DNA from: Suillus spraguei
Taxonomy: Eukaryota > Basidiomycota > Agaricomycetes > Boletales > Suillaceae
Direction: 5' to 3'
Length of the DNA stretch: 64,000 nucleotides
Assembly (NCBI GenBank): GCA_016800925.1
Contig: JABCPU010000004.1
Location: 62,001 to 126,000, forward strand
Position numbers and translations under genes: made by a program. Shown here one piece after another: positions 20,770 through 32,643 of this stretch (position 1 is the stretch's first letter; the number at the start of each line of letters is the position of its first letter). The notes beneath the pieces were generated by a model. That model was not told the origin of the DNA and ran no database searches. It saw nothing but the letters and a program-made list of their open reading frames with translations.

Positions 20770-23700
20770 TCGGGCGGAGTTCTTCAAGTTCTTTTCTAGG
20801 AGCCATTCGTTATCTCCTGATGAATATCCTTTCCAGGAAACAAGATAACGTCAGCGAGTGCCGATTCCTTTATGAGAAAGGATTGCTTCTACTTCATATT
20901 CTTCTTCTTCTTCGATAATATCAGGTGGTGGTTCGGGGAAGTTCGGACCGTGTACGTCCGTTTCGCTATAGGACAATAAGACGGAAGCGTGGAATGTGGG
21001 GTGGATCTTCCATTGCGGAGGGAGTTTGAGCGTGAACGTGATAGGGGATAAGACATCGATGATTGGGAAAGGTCCGTATCGCTTTGGGGCGAGTTTCCTT
21101 GATGGGAGTTTGAGTCTAAGATTAGCGGCAGATAGCCAAACCTTATCTCCGATCTTCCATGGGGTGTACTTATCTCCTCGGGATCGTTCAGCCATTGTCT
21201 GCATTGCAATGTTATGACAGGTGATTGCTTCTTCTCTTATCTTCTGCAGAGATCGTACTCGATCTTCTGCTGCAGGAACGGGTGAGTCAGGGATAAGGTG
21301 AGGGATAGCGTGTGGTTCGTATCCCATCATTAGATAGAAAGGTGATGCATTCCTTGCATCATGTTTTCGGTGGTTGTGGACGAATTCGGCGATTGGGAGG
21401 TGTTCTACCCAATCTTCAGGGTTGTTGCGGCAGTAGATGCGTAGGTAGATAAAATCAATTGCCAACGTGCTTGGCGGCGGGTAAGCTTCTGTGCACTTCT
21501 AAAGTACAGAAGGTTCTTATGGTCGGTGAATACCAGGACAGGGTGCGGGTTTCCTTCAAGATAATGACACCATTCGTTCAAGGCCCAGATCACGGCAAGG
21601 AGTTCCCAATCAAAGATCTGGTAATTGCGCTCTGCAGGGTTCAAAGATTGTGAGAGATATGCACATGGGTGATAGACACCATTCTCATCAGTCTGCAGAA
21701 GAACTCCGCCGGTTGCTATGAGCGAAGCATCGGTAGCAATGGCAAATTGTTGGGAAGGATCAGGGTTACGGAGTACCGGTTGGGATGTAAAGCATCGTTT
21801 CAGTTCTTCAAAGGTGTCCATACATTCAGTTGACCATTCAAAAGCCTTATCTTTCTTTGTTAAATCGATAAGGGGTCGAGCGATGTCATGTCAGAATAGT
21901 GGGAAATGAACGTGCGGTAGAAGTTGCAAAAGCCGAGGAATGACTGAACATCTTTTACAGATTTCGGGGTTGGCCATTCGGAGATTCCCTTGGTCTTGGC
22001 GGTGTCCATAGCAACTTGTCCGGGGCGAATTATCATTCCGAGGTATTCTACTTCTTCTGCATCGAAGGTGCACTTCTCCGGTTTTAGGAACAAATGTTCT
22101 TTTCGTATTTTCATCAAAACTCGTCTAGTTCGTTCATGGTGTTCTGCCATTGTTGTAGAGAAAATCAGGATATCGTCCATGTAGATAACCATCCATCCTT
22201 CGTTGATTTCTTGTTGGAAGGTGCGATTCATGTATGCTTGGAAGGTTGCTGGGGAATTACAAAGGCCGAAGAACATGACGTTCGGTTCGAAGAGGCCGAA
22301 TTCCGTGGTAAAAGCAGCTTTCCACCTATCATCAGGATGGATGCGAATGTTGTTATAGCCAGACCGGATATCCATTTTCGTAAAGAATTGTGCGTTGTGA
22401 AGATGTGCGACAAGGGAGATAGGGAGCGGGAGTGGATATGCGTTCTTGACTGTCCAATCATTGATGTAGCGATAATCTTGACAGGGACGTAATTCTCCAC
22501 TCTTCTTTCCCACAAAGAAGAAACCACTGGCTTGGGGCGATTTCGATTCTGAGATAAAACCTTTCGCAATGTTTTCATCAATAAATGTTTTGACGGCAGT
22601 GCGTTCTTTTTCCGATAGCGGGTAAACCTTAGACGTACGAGGGATAAAACCGGGTTTGGTGTCAATCCGATGATCGATACCAGGGGCTCGGGGGGTAGTT
22701 TATTCAGTCCATCTTTAGCAAAGACGTCCGCAAAATCGTGCAAGTAGTCCGGGACCAATTCTTCGAAGGGTTTTTTTTTCTTTTCCTTCTCATCCGTAGT
22801 GAATTCCTGAGCCTTGTTGCTGTATTTAGGAGGGGGAATTGTGGAGTAGTTGGGAAGTTGCTTGAGCTTGGAAGTTCCATCTCGTGTAAGAGGTGTATCC
22901 ATGGAAACTTCTTCAATGATTCTCATGCTAACTCCGTCGGTATCGTATTCCACGAGAAATTCTCCATCTCCTAGTTCATAAGAGGAAATTTCGCATACTT
23001 CTGGCGTGTGCCAGACATCTTGCATAGTATTGAATTGTTCGTCATCCTCAGTTGGGATCAACGAGGGTGTGGGTTCGTCTTTATCAGGGATTTCTTCAAT
23101 TGAAGCCGAGGGAGTATGTTGAAGATTTTTCGGGGGAACGTAGAATTTGGATAATTTCGGTACGTTGGTATCTCGTCCGGGGATCTCCTCTTCTGCTTTT
23201 CTTTTCCCATGCTTCTGTTCTTCTATTGGCCGTTGCTCAATAGGTTCTTGTCCAACCCGGTACTCAGGTTCAGATTCATTCTTGCGCTTCTCTGCACGAG
23301 GGATTGGTGATACTGCTCACGGCAGTTGTACACATGGAGTGGGTTCTGTAGTACGTGGCATTCGTACTTCGGGTTCAGGGTATTCAGGAGCATCGATGAT
23401 GAAGGGCTTCGGAAGGCGGGACTGTTGCCATCTGGTGTGATGATTGAAGAGTTGAGGCAACCCGTTCTTCTTCCGATCTTCATCCAAATCGATTTCAATT
23501 TCATCTGATCTAGTTGTCCGTGAAAGGACAAGTGTTTCAGCAGCCCAATCTATAATTGGGTTCATTGCTCGTAACCATGGAATTCCAAGGAGGATTTGAT
23601 CTCTCCTTCCTAGTTTGGTGATGTTGAATTTTCCATACATGGTTCGTTCGTCAATTTTGACCACTAGAAGACAGTAATGCGTAATTGGTCCTCCTTTTAT

Positions 23701-23961
23701 AAGGGTTCCATCCGCCGTTGTAACTCGAAACGGTGTTTTGAGTTTTTGTCGTGTGATTTGATGAAGTTTCACAAACTCCTCAGAGATGAATGTTCCCGCT
23801 GCTCCTGAATCGATAACAGCGGTGGTGTCGACGGATTTCAAGCGAGTACGCGAGTGAAGGGTGATAGGGACACGAAGTTCTTTTCTTTCACCTACAGCGC
23901 ATACAAGTCTTAGTATTACATTGGGAGAAACATACGTCGAATCTTTGTTTCTCCACATCAA
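20770..23961 (-). pseudogene. Gypsy pol of copy 1 (PR-RT-RH, deleted integrase, chromodomain)
   Basis: Protease with the DSGAAGTF active site lies near 23830-23800. Reverse transcriptase runs from [14 protein letters not shown] through [12 protein letters not shown] and [11 protein letters not shown]. RNase H has [11 protein letters not shown] and [10 protein letters not shown]. After RWQLIL (near 21470) the sequence jumps to the integrase C-terminal part ([16 protein letters not shown]) and then GDKVWLS, and closes with a chromodomain beginning EYEVEAILSHKG. The jump removes the integrase zinc finger and catalytic core. The chromodomain in this class of elements is thought to guide integration to heterochromatin. 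Confidence 0.88.
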
Positions 23962-23980
23962 AAATCCTGGACAATCCGTC

Positions 23981-24427
23981 TTACTGTTTCTTCATCCTCT
24001 TCTTCTCCTTTGACTTCGGTTTGTCGGAGCGGGATCTTCTTCTTTCTGTCAGGACAATTATGGATGCGGTGTCCTGTCTTCTTGCACCGAAACATTGTCC
24101 TTTCTTCATGCATTCGGATCTCTCCATATTGGAGATTCGGTCCACGACCATTGCGTTGGAATCACGGTTCGGAATATACCGTGCATTCCCGTAGTTCTTC
24201 TTCTTCTGTTGTGGAACATGACGCGTCCTCATGGCTTGAAGCCGATGATGGGCATTGTCAATAGCAACGCATTGCAGCACAACTTCTCTGAATATTTCGG
24301 AGACATCTCCCGTCATGAAAAGCTTTGTAAGGATACCCCAATTAAGACCATCTTGGAAAAACTGGATCTTCATTGCATTGTCGGTGATTTGAGCCTTGGC
24401 TGCAAGTGCCTCAAAGTCAGCGACATA
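23981..24427 (-). pseudogene. Gag C-terminal part of copy 1
   Basis: The frame reads ADFEALAAKAQITDNAMKI and leads to the nucleocapsid part. One base is missing in the zinc knuckle compared with copy 2, which turns CFGCKKTGH into an unrelated frame. The N-terminal half was cut off by the insertion at 24428. Confidence 0.85.
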
Positions 24428-24649
24428 CAGTGGCTCAAAAAACTGTCCGCATGTTTTGGCATTTTTCACTATCTATAATATTGTGTGAGAACAAACAAAT
24501 GCCTCAAAAACATGCTTATACCACATTGTAGTATGGCTTCAGGGCTTTCATTTGAGCCCTACACCGTGGGAATCGGTGGAGATATGGTGGAGATACAAGG
24601 CTCACAAAATGGTGACTCATGCGGACAGTTTTTTGACTCAAGTATTTTA
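24428..24649. mobile_element. Small inverted-repeat element (MITE-like) at a TA site
   Basis: About 222 bases start CAGTGGCTCAAAAAACTG directly after a TA (24426-24427). Near the right end, the inverted sequence CATGCGGACAGTTTTTTGA lies at 24618-24636. The termini match over about 20 bases with a slightly shifted end. A TA and a new Tc1-type terminus follow at 24648-24650. It is either a non-autonomous Tc1/mariner relative or the outer part of the neighbouring element. Confidence 0.5.
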
Positions 24650-25511
24650 CAGTAATAACCAGGTATTCTAGTATTTTGTATGACCTCCCTTGGCTTTAAT
24701 TACTGCCTCTATCCTTCTAGGCATACTCTCAATTAATTTCTGGCAATTCTCAGCTGTGATCTTCCCCATTCCACTGCTACTCTCTCCAAAGCTCCCATAC
24801 TCCTTTAGGGGGGTTTTCATAGGCTTGAAGCTTTTTCTTGAGTGTTCCCCAGAGATGTTCAATGACATTGACATCAGGAGACTGTGCTGGCCAGTCAAGA
24901 ACATTGATGTTATGTTCTTCAAACCATTCCCTAGCTCTTCTGGATGTGTGCTTGGGATCATTATCCTGTTGGAAAATGATATCTTCTTCATCAATCCCTG
25001 ATTCTGCCAAGCTAGGCAGCAAGTGGTCATTTAAAATGTCCACATACTGCTCAGCATTCATCTTCCCCTCAACCTCAGCAAGCATTCCCACACCATTCCA
25101 TCCCATACAGCCCCATACCATTAAAGAACCTCCTCCAAACTTGACAGTCCCATTAACCTCTCTGTCTGTTAGGCCATCTCCCTTCTTTTTCCATACATAC
25201 ACCTTCCCATCTGACCCAATCCTATTGGTTTTGGTCTCATCTGACCATATAACACGCTTCCAGTCCTCTACAGTCCAGTGTTGATGAGCTAAGGCAAAGG
25301 CTAGTCTTCTCTGCCTATGTTTGGTGGAGAGAAGAGGCTTTTTCTTCTTTGTTACTGCCTTGAGATGAGCTGCCTTGAGAACATTCCTCACAGTTTGTGA
25401 AGAGACAGGGGTAGTGATGGTGGAATTGATATAATGGGTGGCTTGGACAGCATTATCAGCCTTTCCTGTAGTGATATGTTGGATAATAGCCCTTTTGTCA
25501 GTAGAGGTAAG
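24650..25511 (-). mobile_element. Tc1/mariner element, transposase truncated at its N-terminus
   Basis: The reverse-strand transposase starts inside the helix-turn-helix region (about 25505-25395, DKRAIIQHITTGKADNA). It continues with RVIWSDETKTNRIG (first catalytic Asp), QDNDPKHTSRRA (second Asp) and PDVNVIEHLWG (third acidic residue). This is the DDE/D set of Tc1-like enzymes with about 34 residues between the last two. A frameshift near 24785-24775 separates the final 35 codons, which end GGHTKY. The right part is replaced by the Gypsy LTR at 25512, so the element was cut by, or joined to, Gypsy copy 2. Confidence 0.85.
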
Positions 25512-25984
25512 TGTTACAATTGTACGTTCCCCTATTCATTTTCCTTTGTTCCTTTTACTTGTATATTTGTCACGTGACTCTGACTCATATGCTCAACGCA
25601 TTTGTATGATACATGCCTTCCTTATTAGGATACCAGTTACATTCTCACGATTACCTGGTTTGTGCGCACATATTGGCCTATTTAAGCACAGTGTACTTGT
25701 AGTAGATTCCCTACTTTAATCTTACTGGGTTTTACCTGGAATCTCCTTCGCTTAGGTCTCCAACCTAAGTCGTCTTGAATCGTCTCTAAGTCTAAGCACT
25801 CCTTAGCCTTAGTCTCTATTCTTGTGGATACCTCTTAGACTTGTCTTTGAGGCTGAACCCTCGATCGTACTCGGAACGCGTTCCTTGTACTTTCACCTTG
25901 TCCTCTTTTGGACATTGTAAGAACTCCCAGCAGACCGTCTGTGTCTTTTCACTGTCGCTGGTGATGCCACCCCAGTTCGTAACA
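25512..25984 (+). repeat. 5' LTR of Gypsy copy 2 (subfamily A)
   Basis: 473 bases, TGTTACAATTGTACG to GTTCGTAACA. The U3 has ACATGCCTTCCTTATTAGGA, shared with the solo LTR at 41404-41866. The R/U5 part, including GCAGACCGTCTGTGTC, is common to all LTRs of the family. Confidence 0.92.
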
Positions 25985-26183
25985 AAAGATTAAAGTCTAT
26001 TTTGATCGTCAACTATCCAGTCTTCAACTCTGAACCCTGATCGCTTAGATCAGCAGACTAGCGTACGCGTATGCTGAGCAGATTGTCAAGAGGAAGCCCT
26101 CTGACAGAAGAAAAGCCCTAACGGACAGCAAGACAGCGCGTGTAGGCACGAGAAAGTATAACTCACCAGACGAGTCATCAAAC

Positions 26184-27019
26184 ATGACGACCAAAGACTT
26201 TGAATACAAAATCGGTCAACCAACCGGTTTTGATGGAGATCGAGATAACTCTCGCGAGTTTATCCAGTCGTGCAATTTGCACTTTGACATCAATGAAAAG
26301 CTTTACACCACCGACAAACAGAAGATCATCTACATAACATCTTTCATGACCGAAAGGAATGCCAAGTCTTGGAAAGAACAATTCCTTGAACACGCCCAAT
26401 CTACCGACACTGCGGGACAAAAAGTTGGTTATGGGACGATGACAGAATTTATGAAGAGCTTCAAAGAAGCATTCGAACCAGTGGATACCAAGGGAACCGC
26501 GCTCACTAGACTCAGAGATCTCAAACAAGGAACTGGAGATCTCCATACCTATGTCGCTGACTTTGAGGCACTTGCAGCCAAGGCTCAGATCACCGACAAT
26601 GCAACGAGGATCCAGTTCTTTCAAGACGACCTTAATTGGGGTATCCTTACAAAGCTTTCAATACAGGAGATGTCTCCGAAATATTCAGAGAAGTTGTGCT
26701 GCAATGCGTTGCTATTGACAACGCCCATCATCGGCTTAATGCCATGAGGACACGTCATACTCCACAACAGAAGAAGAAGAACTACGGGAATGCACGATAT
26801 ATTCTGAACCGTGATTCCAATGCAATGGTCGTAGATCGAATCTCCGATATGGAGAGATCCGAATGCATGAAGAAAGGACAATGCTTCGGATGCAAGAAAA
26901 CAGGACACCGCATTCATAATTGTCCTGAAAGAAAGAAGAAGACTCCGCTCCAACAAACCGAAGTCAAAGGAGAAGAAGAAGATGAAGAAACCGTAAGGCG
27001 GATTGTTCAGGATTTTTGA
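26184..27019 (+). pseudogene. Gag of Gypsy copy 2 (capsid and zinc knuckle), one frameshift
   Basis: Start MTTKDFEYKIGQPTGFDGD. The capsid-like helical part runs to about 26650, where one base is missing compared with copy 1 (run of T in AAGCTTTTC). The frame then continues to the CCHC knuckle CFGCKKTGHRIHNC at about 26883-26924 and a Lys/Glu-rich end. Gag forms the particle and the knuckle binds RNA. A pol frame begins next to its stop. Confidence 0.88.
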
Positions 27020-30000
27020 TGTGGAGAAACAAAGACTCGACATATGTTTCTCCTAATGTAATACTAAGACTTGTATGCGCTGTAGGTGAAAGAAAAGAAC
27101 TTCGTGTCCCCATCACCCTTCACTCGCGTACTCGCTTGAAATCCGTCGACACCACCGCTGTTATCGATTCAGGAGCAGCAGGAACATTCATCTCAGAAGA
27201 GTTTGTGAAACTCCATCAAATCACACGACGAAAGCTCAAAACACCGTTTCGAATGACAACAGCAGATGGAACCCTTATAAAAGGGGGACCAATCACGCAT
27301 TACTGCCTCCTAGTGGTCAAAATCGATGACCGAACCATGTATGGAAAATTCAACATCACCAAACTAGGAAGGAGAGATCAAATTCTCCTTGGAATCCCAT
27401 GGTTACGAGCAATGAACCCAATTATAGATTGGGCTGCTGAAACACTTGTCCTTTCACGGACAGAGAAATCAGACGAGATCGAAATCGATATGGACGAAGA
27501 TCGAAAGAAGAACGGCTTGCCCCGACTTTTCAACCACCATACCAGATGGCAACATTCTCGTCTTCCGAAACCTTTCATTGCTTCTCCTATTGATGTTCCT
27601 GAAGACCCAGAACCAGAAGTACAAACGCCACGTACCGCAGACCCTACACCACGTGTCCAACTACCTAGACCAGTATCGCCGATTCCCCGCGCAGAGAAAC
27701 GCAAGAATGAATCCGAATCCGACCACCGGGCCGGACAAGAACCTATTGAGCAATGGCCAATAGAAGAACAGAAACACAACAAGAGAAAAACAGAAGAAGA
27801 ACTCCCAGGGCGAAGCACCAATGTACCGAAGCTATCCAAGTTCTTTGTTCCCCGAAAACTCTTTCAGCCTCAATCGAAGAAGCCCCTGATAAAGACGAAC
27901 CTGTGCCCTCGTTGATCCCAACTGAGGATGATGACCAATTCGATACTATGCATGACGTCTGGCATGCGCCAGAAGTACGTGAAATTTCCTCTTACGAGCT
28001 TGGAGATGGAGAATTTCTTGTGGAATACAACACCGATGGAGTCAGCATGAGGATTATAGAAGAAGTATCCATGGATACACCCTTGACACGTGATGGAACT
28101 TCTCAACTCGAACAATCTTCTCCTACTCCGCAATTCCCCCTCCCCCTCCGAAATATAGTAACAAAGCCCAGGAATTTGCCACGGATGAGAAGGAAAAGAA
28201 AAAGAAGTCTTTCGAAGAATTAGTCCCGGATTACCTGCACGATTTGCAGACGTCTTTGCTAAAGATGGATTGAACAAACTACCCCCGAACGTCTTGGTAT
28301 AGATCATCGGATCGATACTAAACCCGGTTTCATCCCTCGTACGTCTAAGGTCTACCTGCTATCGGAAAAGGAGCGCGCTGCCGTCAAAAGTTTATCGATG
28401 AAAACATTGTGAAAGGTTTTATCTCAGACTCGAAATCGCCTCAAGCCAGTGGTTTCTTCTTTGTGGGAAAGAAGAGTGGAGAATGCATCCCTGTCAAGAT
28501 TATCGCTACATCAATGATTGGACAGTCAAGAACACCTATCCGCTCCCACTCCCTATCTCCCTTGTCGCACGTCTTCACAATGCGCAGTTCTTTACGAAAA
28601 TGGATATCCGGTCCGGTTATAACAATATTCGCATCCATCCTGATGATAGGTGGAAAGCTGCCTTTACTACGGAATTTGGCCTCTTTGAACCGAACGTCAT
28701 GTTCTTCGGCCTTTGCAATTCCCCAGCAACCTTCCAAGCATACATGAATCGCACCTTTCAACAAGAAATCAATGAAGGATGGATGGTTATCTATATGGAC
28801 AATATCCTGATTTTCTCTACAACTATGGCAGAACACCATGAACGGACAAGACGAGTTTTAATGAAAATACGGAAGGAACACCTATTCCTGAAACCGGAGA
28901 AATGCACCTTCGATGCAGAAGAAGTGGAATACCTCAGAATGATAATTCACCCCGGACAAGTTGCTATGGATATCGCCAAGACCAAGGGCATCTCCGAATG
29001 GCCAGTTCCGAAATCTGTAAAAGATGTTCGGTCATTTCTCGGCTTTTGCAACTTCTACCGCACGTTCATTTCCCACTATTCTGACATTGCCCGACCCCTT
29101 ATCGATTTAACGAAGAAAGATAAGACCTTTGAATGGTCAACCGAATGTATGGACACCTTCGAAGAACTGAAACGACGCTTCACATCCCAACCGGTACTTC
29201 GTAATCCTGATCCTTCCCGACAATTCGCTATTGCTACCGACGCTTCACTCGTAGCGACTGGCGAGTTCTCTTACAGACTGATGAGAATGGTGTTTATCAC
29301 CCCTGTGCATATCTCTCACAGTCTTTGAACCCTGCAGAACGCAATTACAGATCTTTGATCGGGAACTCCTTGCCGTGATCCGGGCATTAAACGAATGGCG
29401 TCATTATCTGAAGGAAACCCACACCCCGTCCTGGTATTCACGACCACAAGAACCTTCTGTACTTTAGAAGTGCACAGAAGCTTACCCGTCGCCAAGCACG
29501 TTGGCAATTGATTTTGTCTATCTATGACATTGAACTGCATCACGTTGCAGGTACTAAATTAGCAGTACCTGATGCACTATCCCGCCGGCCTGACTATGAC
29601 TCTGGCAAAGACGATAACGAGGACCAGACCCTCCTCCCTGATGCTCTATTCGTTCGTCTTATTGACACCGACTTGAAGGATGTGCTGTCATCCTCTGACC
29701 CCCTGACGACCCGGTCTTCAAAACGGCGTCCGATGCCCTGATGGTGTATGCCTTCCCCTATGAAATCGTGCTCTCTGATGGAAGATTGAGGAGAACGTCC
29801 TCTATTTTAAGAATCGCGCTTATATTCCGCCGGTGCATTGCTCTGATATCCTGAAAAGGTATCATGATCATCCTACCGCGGGCCACCCCGGTAGATTCAA
29901 AACTGAAGAACTCGTGAAACGGGAAGCTGGTGGCCTGCTATGGGCTCTTATATTCGGAAATATGTTGAGGGTTGCGCCCTTTGTCAGCAAATGAAAGCGG

Positions 30001-31087
30001 ATACTCATCCCGTTCGACCCCGCTCACGCCATTCCTTCGTGGCGTTCGCCCGTTCACCAGGTCTCTGTCGACCTTATCACTGACCTCCCGTTTCTGGAGG
30101 CTTTGACAGTATCATGGTCGTGGTAGACCATGGCCTTATGAAGGGGGTAATTATTATCCCTTGTTTGAAAACCATCACTTCGAAGGGTTGCCAAGCTATT
30201 TTTGAAACATGTTTACCGACGATTTGGACTCCATGACAAAGTCATCTCGGATCGAGGACCGCAATTCCTATCTCGCTTCTCAAAGGAACTTGCCGACTTC
30301 TTGACTACATCATCGCTCCATCCACGGCCTATCACCCCAGACTGATGGCCAAACTGAAAGGCTAAATCAAGAACTCGAAACATACTTCGATCTACTGCCG
30401 TAACAACCCGAAGATGGGTAGAACACCTACCAATCGCCGAATTCGTCCACAACCACCGAAAACATGATGCAAGAATGCATCACCCTTCTATTATGATGGG
30501 ATATGAACCACGCGCTATACCTCACCTAATCCCTGATTCATCCGTCCCCGCAGCAGAAGACGAGTACGATCTCTGCAGAAGATAAGAGAAGAAGCAATCG
30601 CCTGTCACAACATCGCAATGCAGACAATGGCCGAACGATCCCGAGGAGATAAGTACACCCCATGGAAGATCAGGGATAAGGTTTGGCTATCTGCCGCTAA
30701 TCTTAGACTCAAACTCCCATCAAGGAAACTCGCTCCAAAGCGATACGGACCTTTCCCGATCACGATGTCTTATCGCCCATCACGTTCACACTCAAACTTC
30801 CCCCGCAGTGGAAAATCCATCCCACGTTCCACGCTTCTGTCTTATCATCCTATAGCGAAATGGACGTACACGGCCCGAACTTCCCGGAACCACCACCTGA
30901 CATCATCGAAGAAGAGGAAGAATATGAAATTGAAGCGATTCTTTCTCACAAAGGAACTGGCAATCGCCGACGTTATCTTGTCTCCTGGAAAGGATATTCA
31001 TTGGGAGATAACGAATGGCTCCCAGAAGAGAACTTGAAGAACTCCGCCCGAATCCTGAATGCTTATAAGAAGCAATATGCACTCTGA
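27016..31087 (+). pseudogene. Pol of Gypsy copy 2 with chromodomain, broken by frameshifts
   Basis: The protease frame 27016-27915 has IDSGAAGTFISEEFV. Reverse transcriptase is at 28483-29200, with the catalytic box at about 28794-28805 reading YMDN instead of YMDD. RNase H ([10 protein letters not shown]) and the tether region (DALSRRPDYDS) follow. The integrase has the HHCC finger (YHDHPTAGH, then CALCQQ), a DDE core in several frames and the TAYHPQTDGQTERLNQ block. The chromodomain (about 30905-31060) reads EYEIEAILSHKG and [15 protein letters not shown]. At least eight frame changes occur, so no polyprotein can be made. Confidence 0.9.
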
Positions 31088-31142
31088 TATTCCTCAGTCA
31101 ATCAACCGCATTAGCACTGATCAACTACCAACAAACAGTGAA

Positions 31143-32610
31143 ATGTCTTTCCCCACTGCCTACATTGCCCCCGTCACGTTGCCACCAATGACTTCGACTC
31201 TGAAGCAGAACAATATGGAACCCTTACCGCAGAAATTGATAACCAATCCTACATCGAAGCCGCCATTCTCTGTGAGGACATGCCCTTGAAATCGACAGAA
31301 TTCTCACCGAAAAAGGCGCCTTCCCTGCTCGACTCATCGTTAACATCATCCGCACTGCAGCTCTTATCGAAGCCACCGCTAAAGAAACTACAGAAATCAC
31401 ACTCCGTCACCGTTTCATTCATCTCCAAAAACGCATTCGTGCTTACGCTATGCTGTTGCTTCCCGATTCCTTTAAGAATGATGTTGAAGAAGCTATTCAC
31501 ATCATTGCCAAACGTCGAGCAGGCATTGCTCGACCTCCCTCTCCGCAAAGAGATACGCCACTTCCTGTCCCAACACCCGTCTCTTCACGCATTTATTCTA
31601 ATCTTGATGCCTTTACTGGCCTATACACTGCTGTGCAAGAAATTGGGCAACTCACCAACACGGTTGTCGATACCATCCAGCAATCAGTTGCTGAGACCAG
31701 AGCGGCCAGAAATCTAGTAGAAGAAGCCATCACTGACTTACAACAAACGCAGTCCGACCTCGCATCCCCTCGAACGCCATCTCCCATTGAACAATCAACT
31801 TTGTCACCTCCCATCACGACCACTCTTGATTGCCCTGACTGGTTATACGAACCCTGCACAGAGGAGCAGTGTGAGGCCGCTAAACTATTAGGCATCCCCG
31901 CCACCGAGCTGGTAATGCTCGGTCCTCGACTTCGCGATCTCCATATCCATCCCCCTATGTCTATTCCATCGTCATTCGGTCCTATGGACCCCGTTTCACC
32001 AGTCTTAGTAAAAGACTTCGGCATCACATCCCCCTCTTCCTCCGCTGAACTTCTTGCGGCTGCCGAACGAGCAGTTACCCCGGACCTCCCCACATCGGCA
32101 TACACGTTATCCACCGCCCAACAAGCGCAGCTTAAGCGAGCCAATACTCTTGCCTTAAAATGTATGAGGAAGAATAAGGGGAAGAAGCGTGCCAGATCCA
32201 CCAGTCCCACACCCATTATCTCTCCATCTCCTTTGCGCGCAGTACATTCCAACCCCGATGAAAATATGAAGTGCCGAATCTGTGGCTTGCTAGGGCATCG
32301 TCAAAAGAATTGTGCGGAATATCAGTGCAGAGTTTGCAGGTATTGGTCGCCGACGCATTTGTCCCTCTACTGCCCTCACCGAGTTGGGCCCCCTCCATTC
32401 GAGTTAACTTGGAAAGATGAGGGATTCTATGACGCACTCCGTGATTGGGAAAAGCGGCTTGACGATGAACGCATTCAAGCAGAGAAAAGAAAGGACTCCA
32501 AACGACGCGCTGGTTTGGAGGAAGCTAAGTACATGAGGAGCGGATCCTTTGCTGATGAAGACTACGAATGGAGTGACGATCCCATCTATTATGCGAACCA
32601 AAGTGATTGA
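31143..32610 (+). CDS. Post-pol ORF of Gypsy copy 2, double zinc-knuckle protein
   Basis: The frame starts at 31143 (MSFPTAYIAPV) and has one or two indels before about 31450. From there 386 codons are open to the stop at 32608-32610, while pol just upstream is heavily broken. The middle part is helical (SVAETRAARNLVEEAITDLQ). Then come a basic stretch (KNKGKKRARS) and two Cys clusters at about 32269-32370: CRICGLLGHRQKNC and CRVCRYWSPTHLSLYC. The tail is acidic (DDERIQAEKR, YEWSDDP). The first cluster fits a CCHC knuckle and the second a CxxC-H-C variant, suggesting nucleic-acid binding. Function unknown; it is not an envelope-like protein as no membrane segment or signal peptide is seen. 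Confidence 0.75.
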
Positions 32611-32643
32611 AAGTCGGTGACTTTCAGTATAATACGGGGGTAA

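Larger units (their letters stand above)
18715..24427 (-). mobile_element. Chromodomain Gypsy element, copy 1, truncated and deleted
   Basis: On the reverse strand this is gag (24427-23981), protease (about 23961-23317), reverse transcriptase and RNase H (about 22700-21460), an integrase tail with the start of a chromodomain (21465-20770), a separate post-pol ORF (20679-19209) and the 3' LTR (19176-18715). The 5' LTR and the start of gag are lost because a transposon inserted at 24426-24428. Frameshifts break gag at the zinc knuckle and pol at several points. The reverse transcriptase keeps its YMDD box. Some 870 bases covering the end of RNase H and the integrase catalytic core are missing near 21450. 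The copy cannot move by itself. Confidence 0.9.

Noticed and set aside
22094..22492. Forward-strand frames across Gypsy copy 1 and reverse frames across copy 2
   Set aside because: They are shadows of pol in the opposite strand; the same shadows occur in both copies.
31143..32610. Post-pol ORF as an envelope-like gene
   Set aside because: No signal peptide, membrane helix or glycosylation pattern; Cys/His clusters point to nucleic-acid binding instead.
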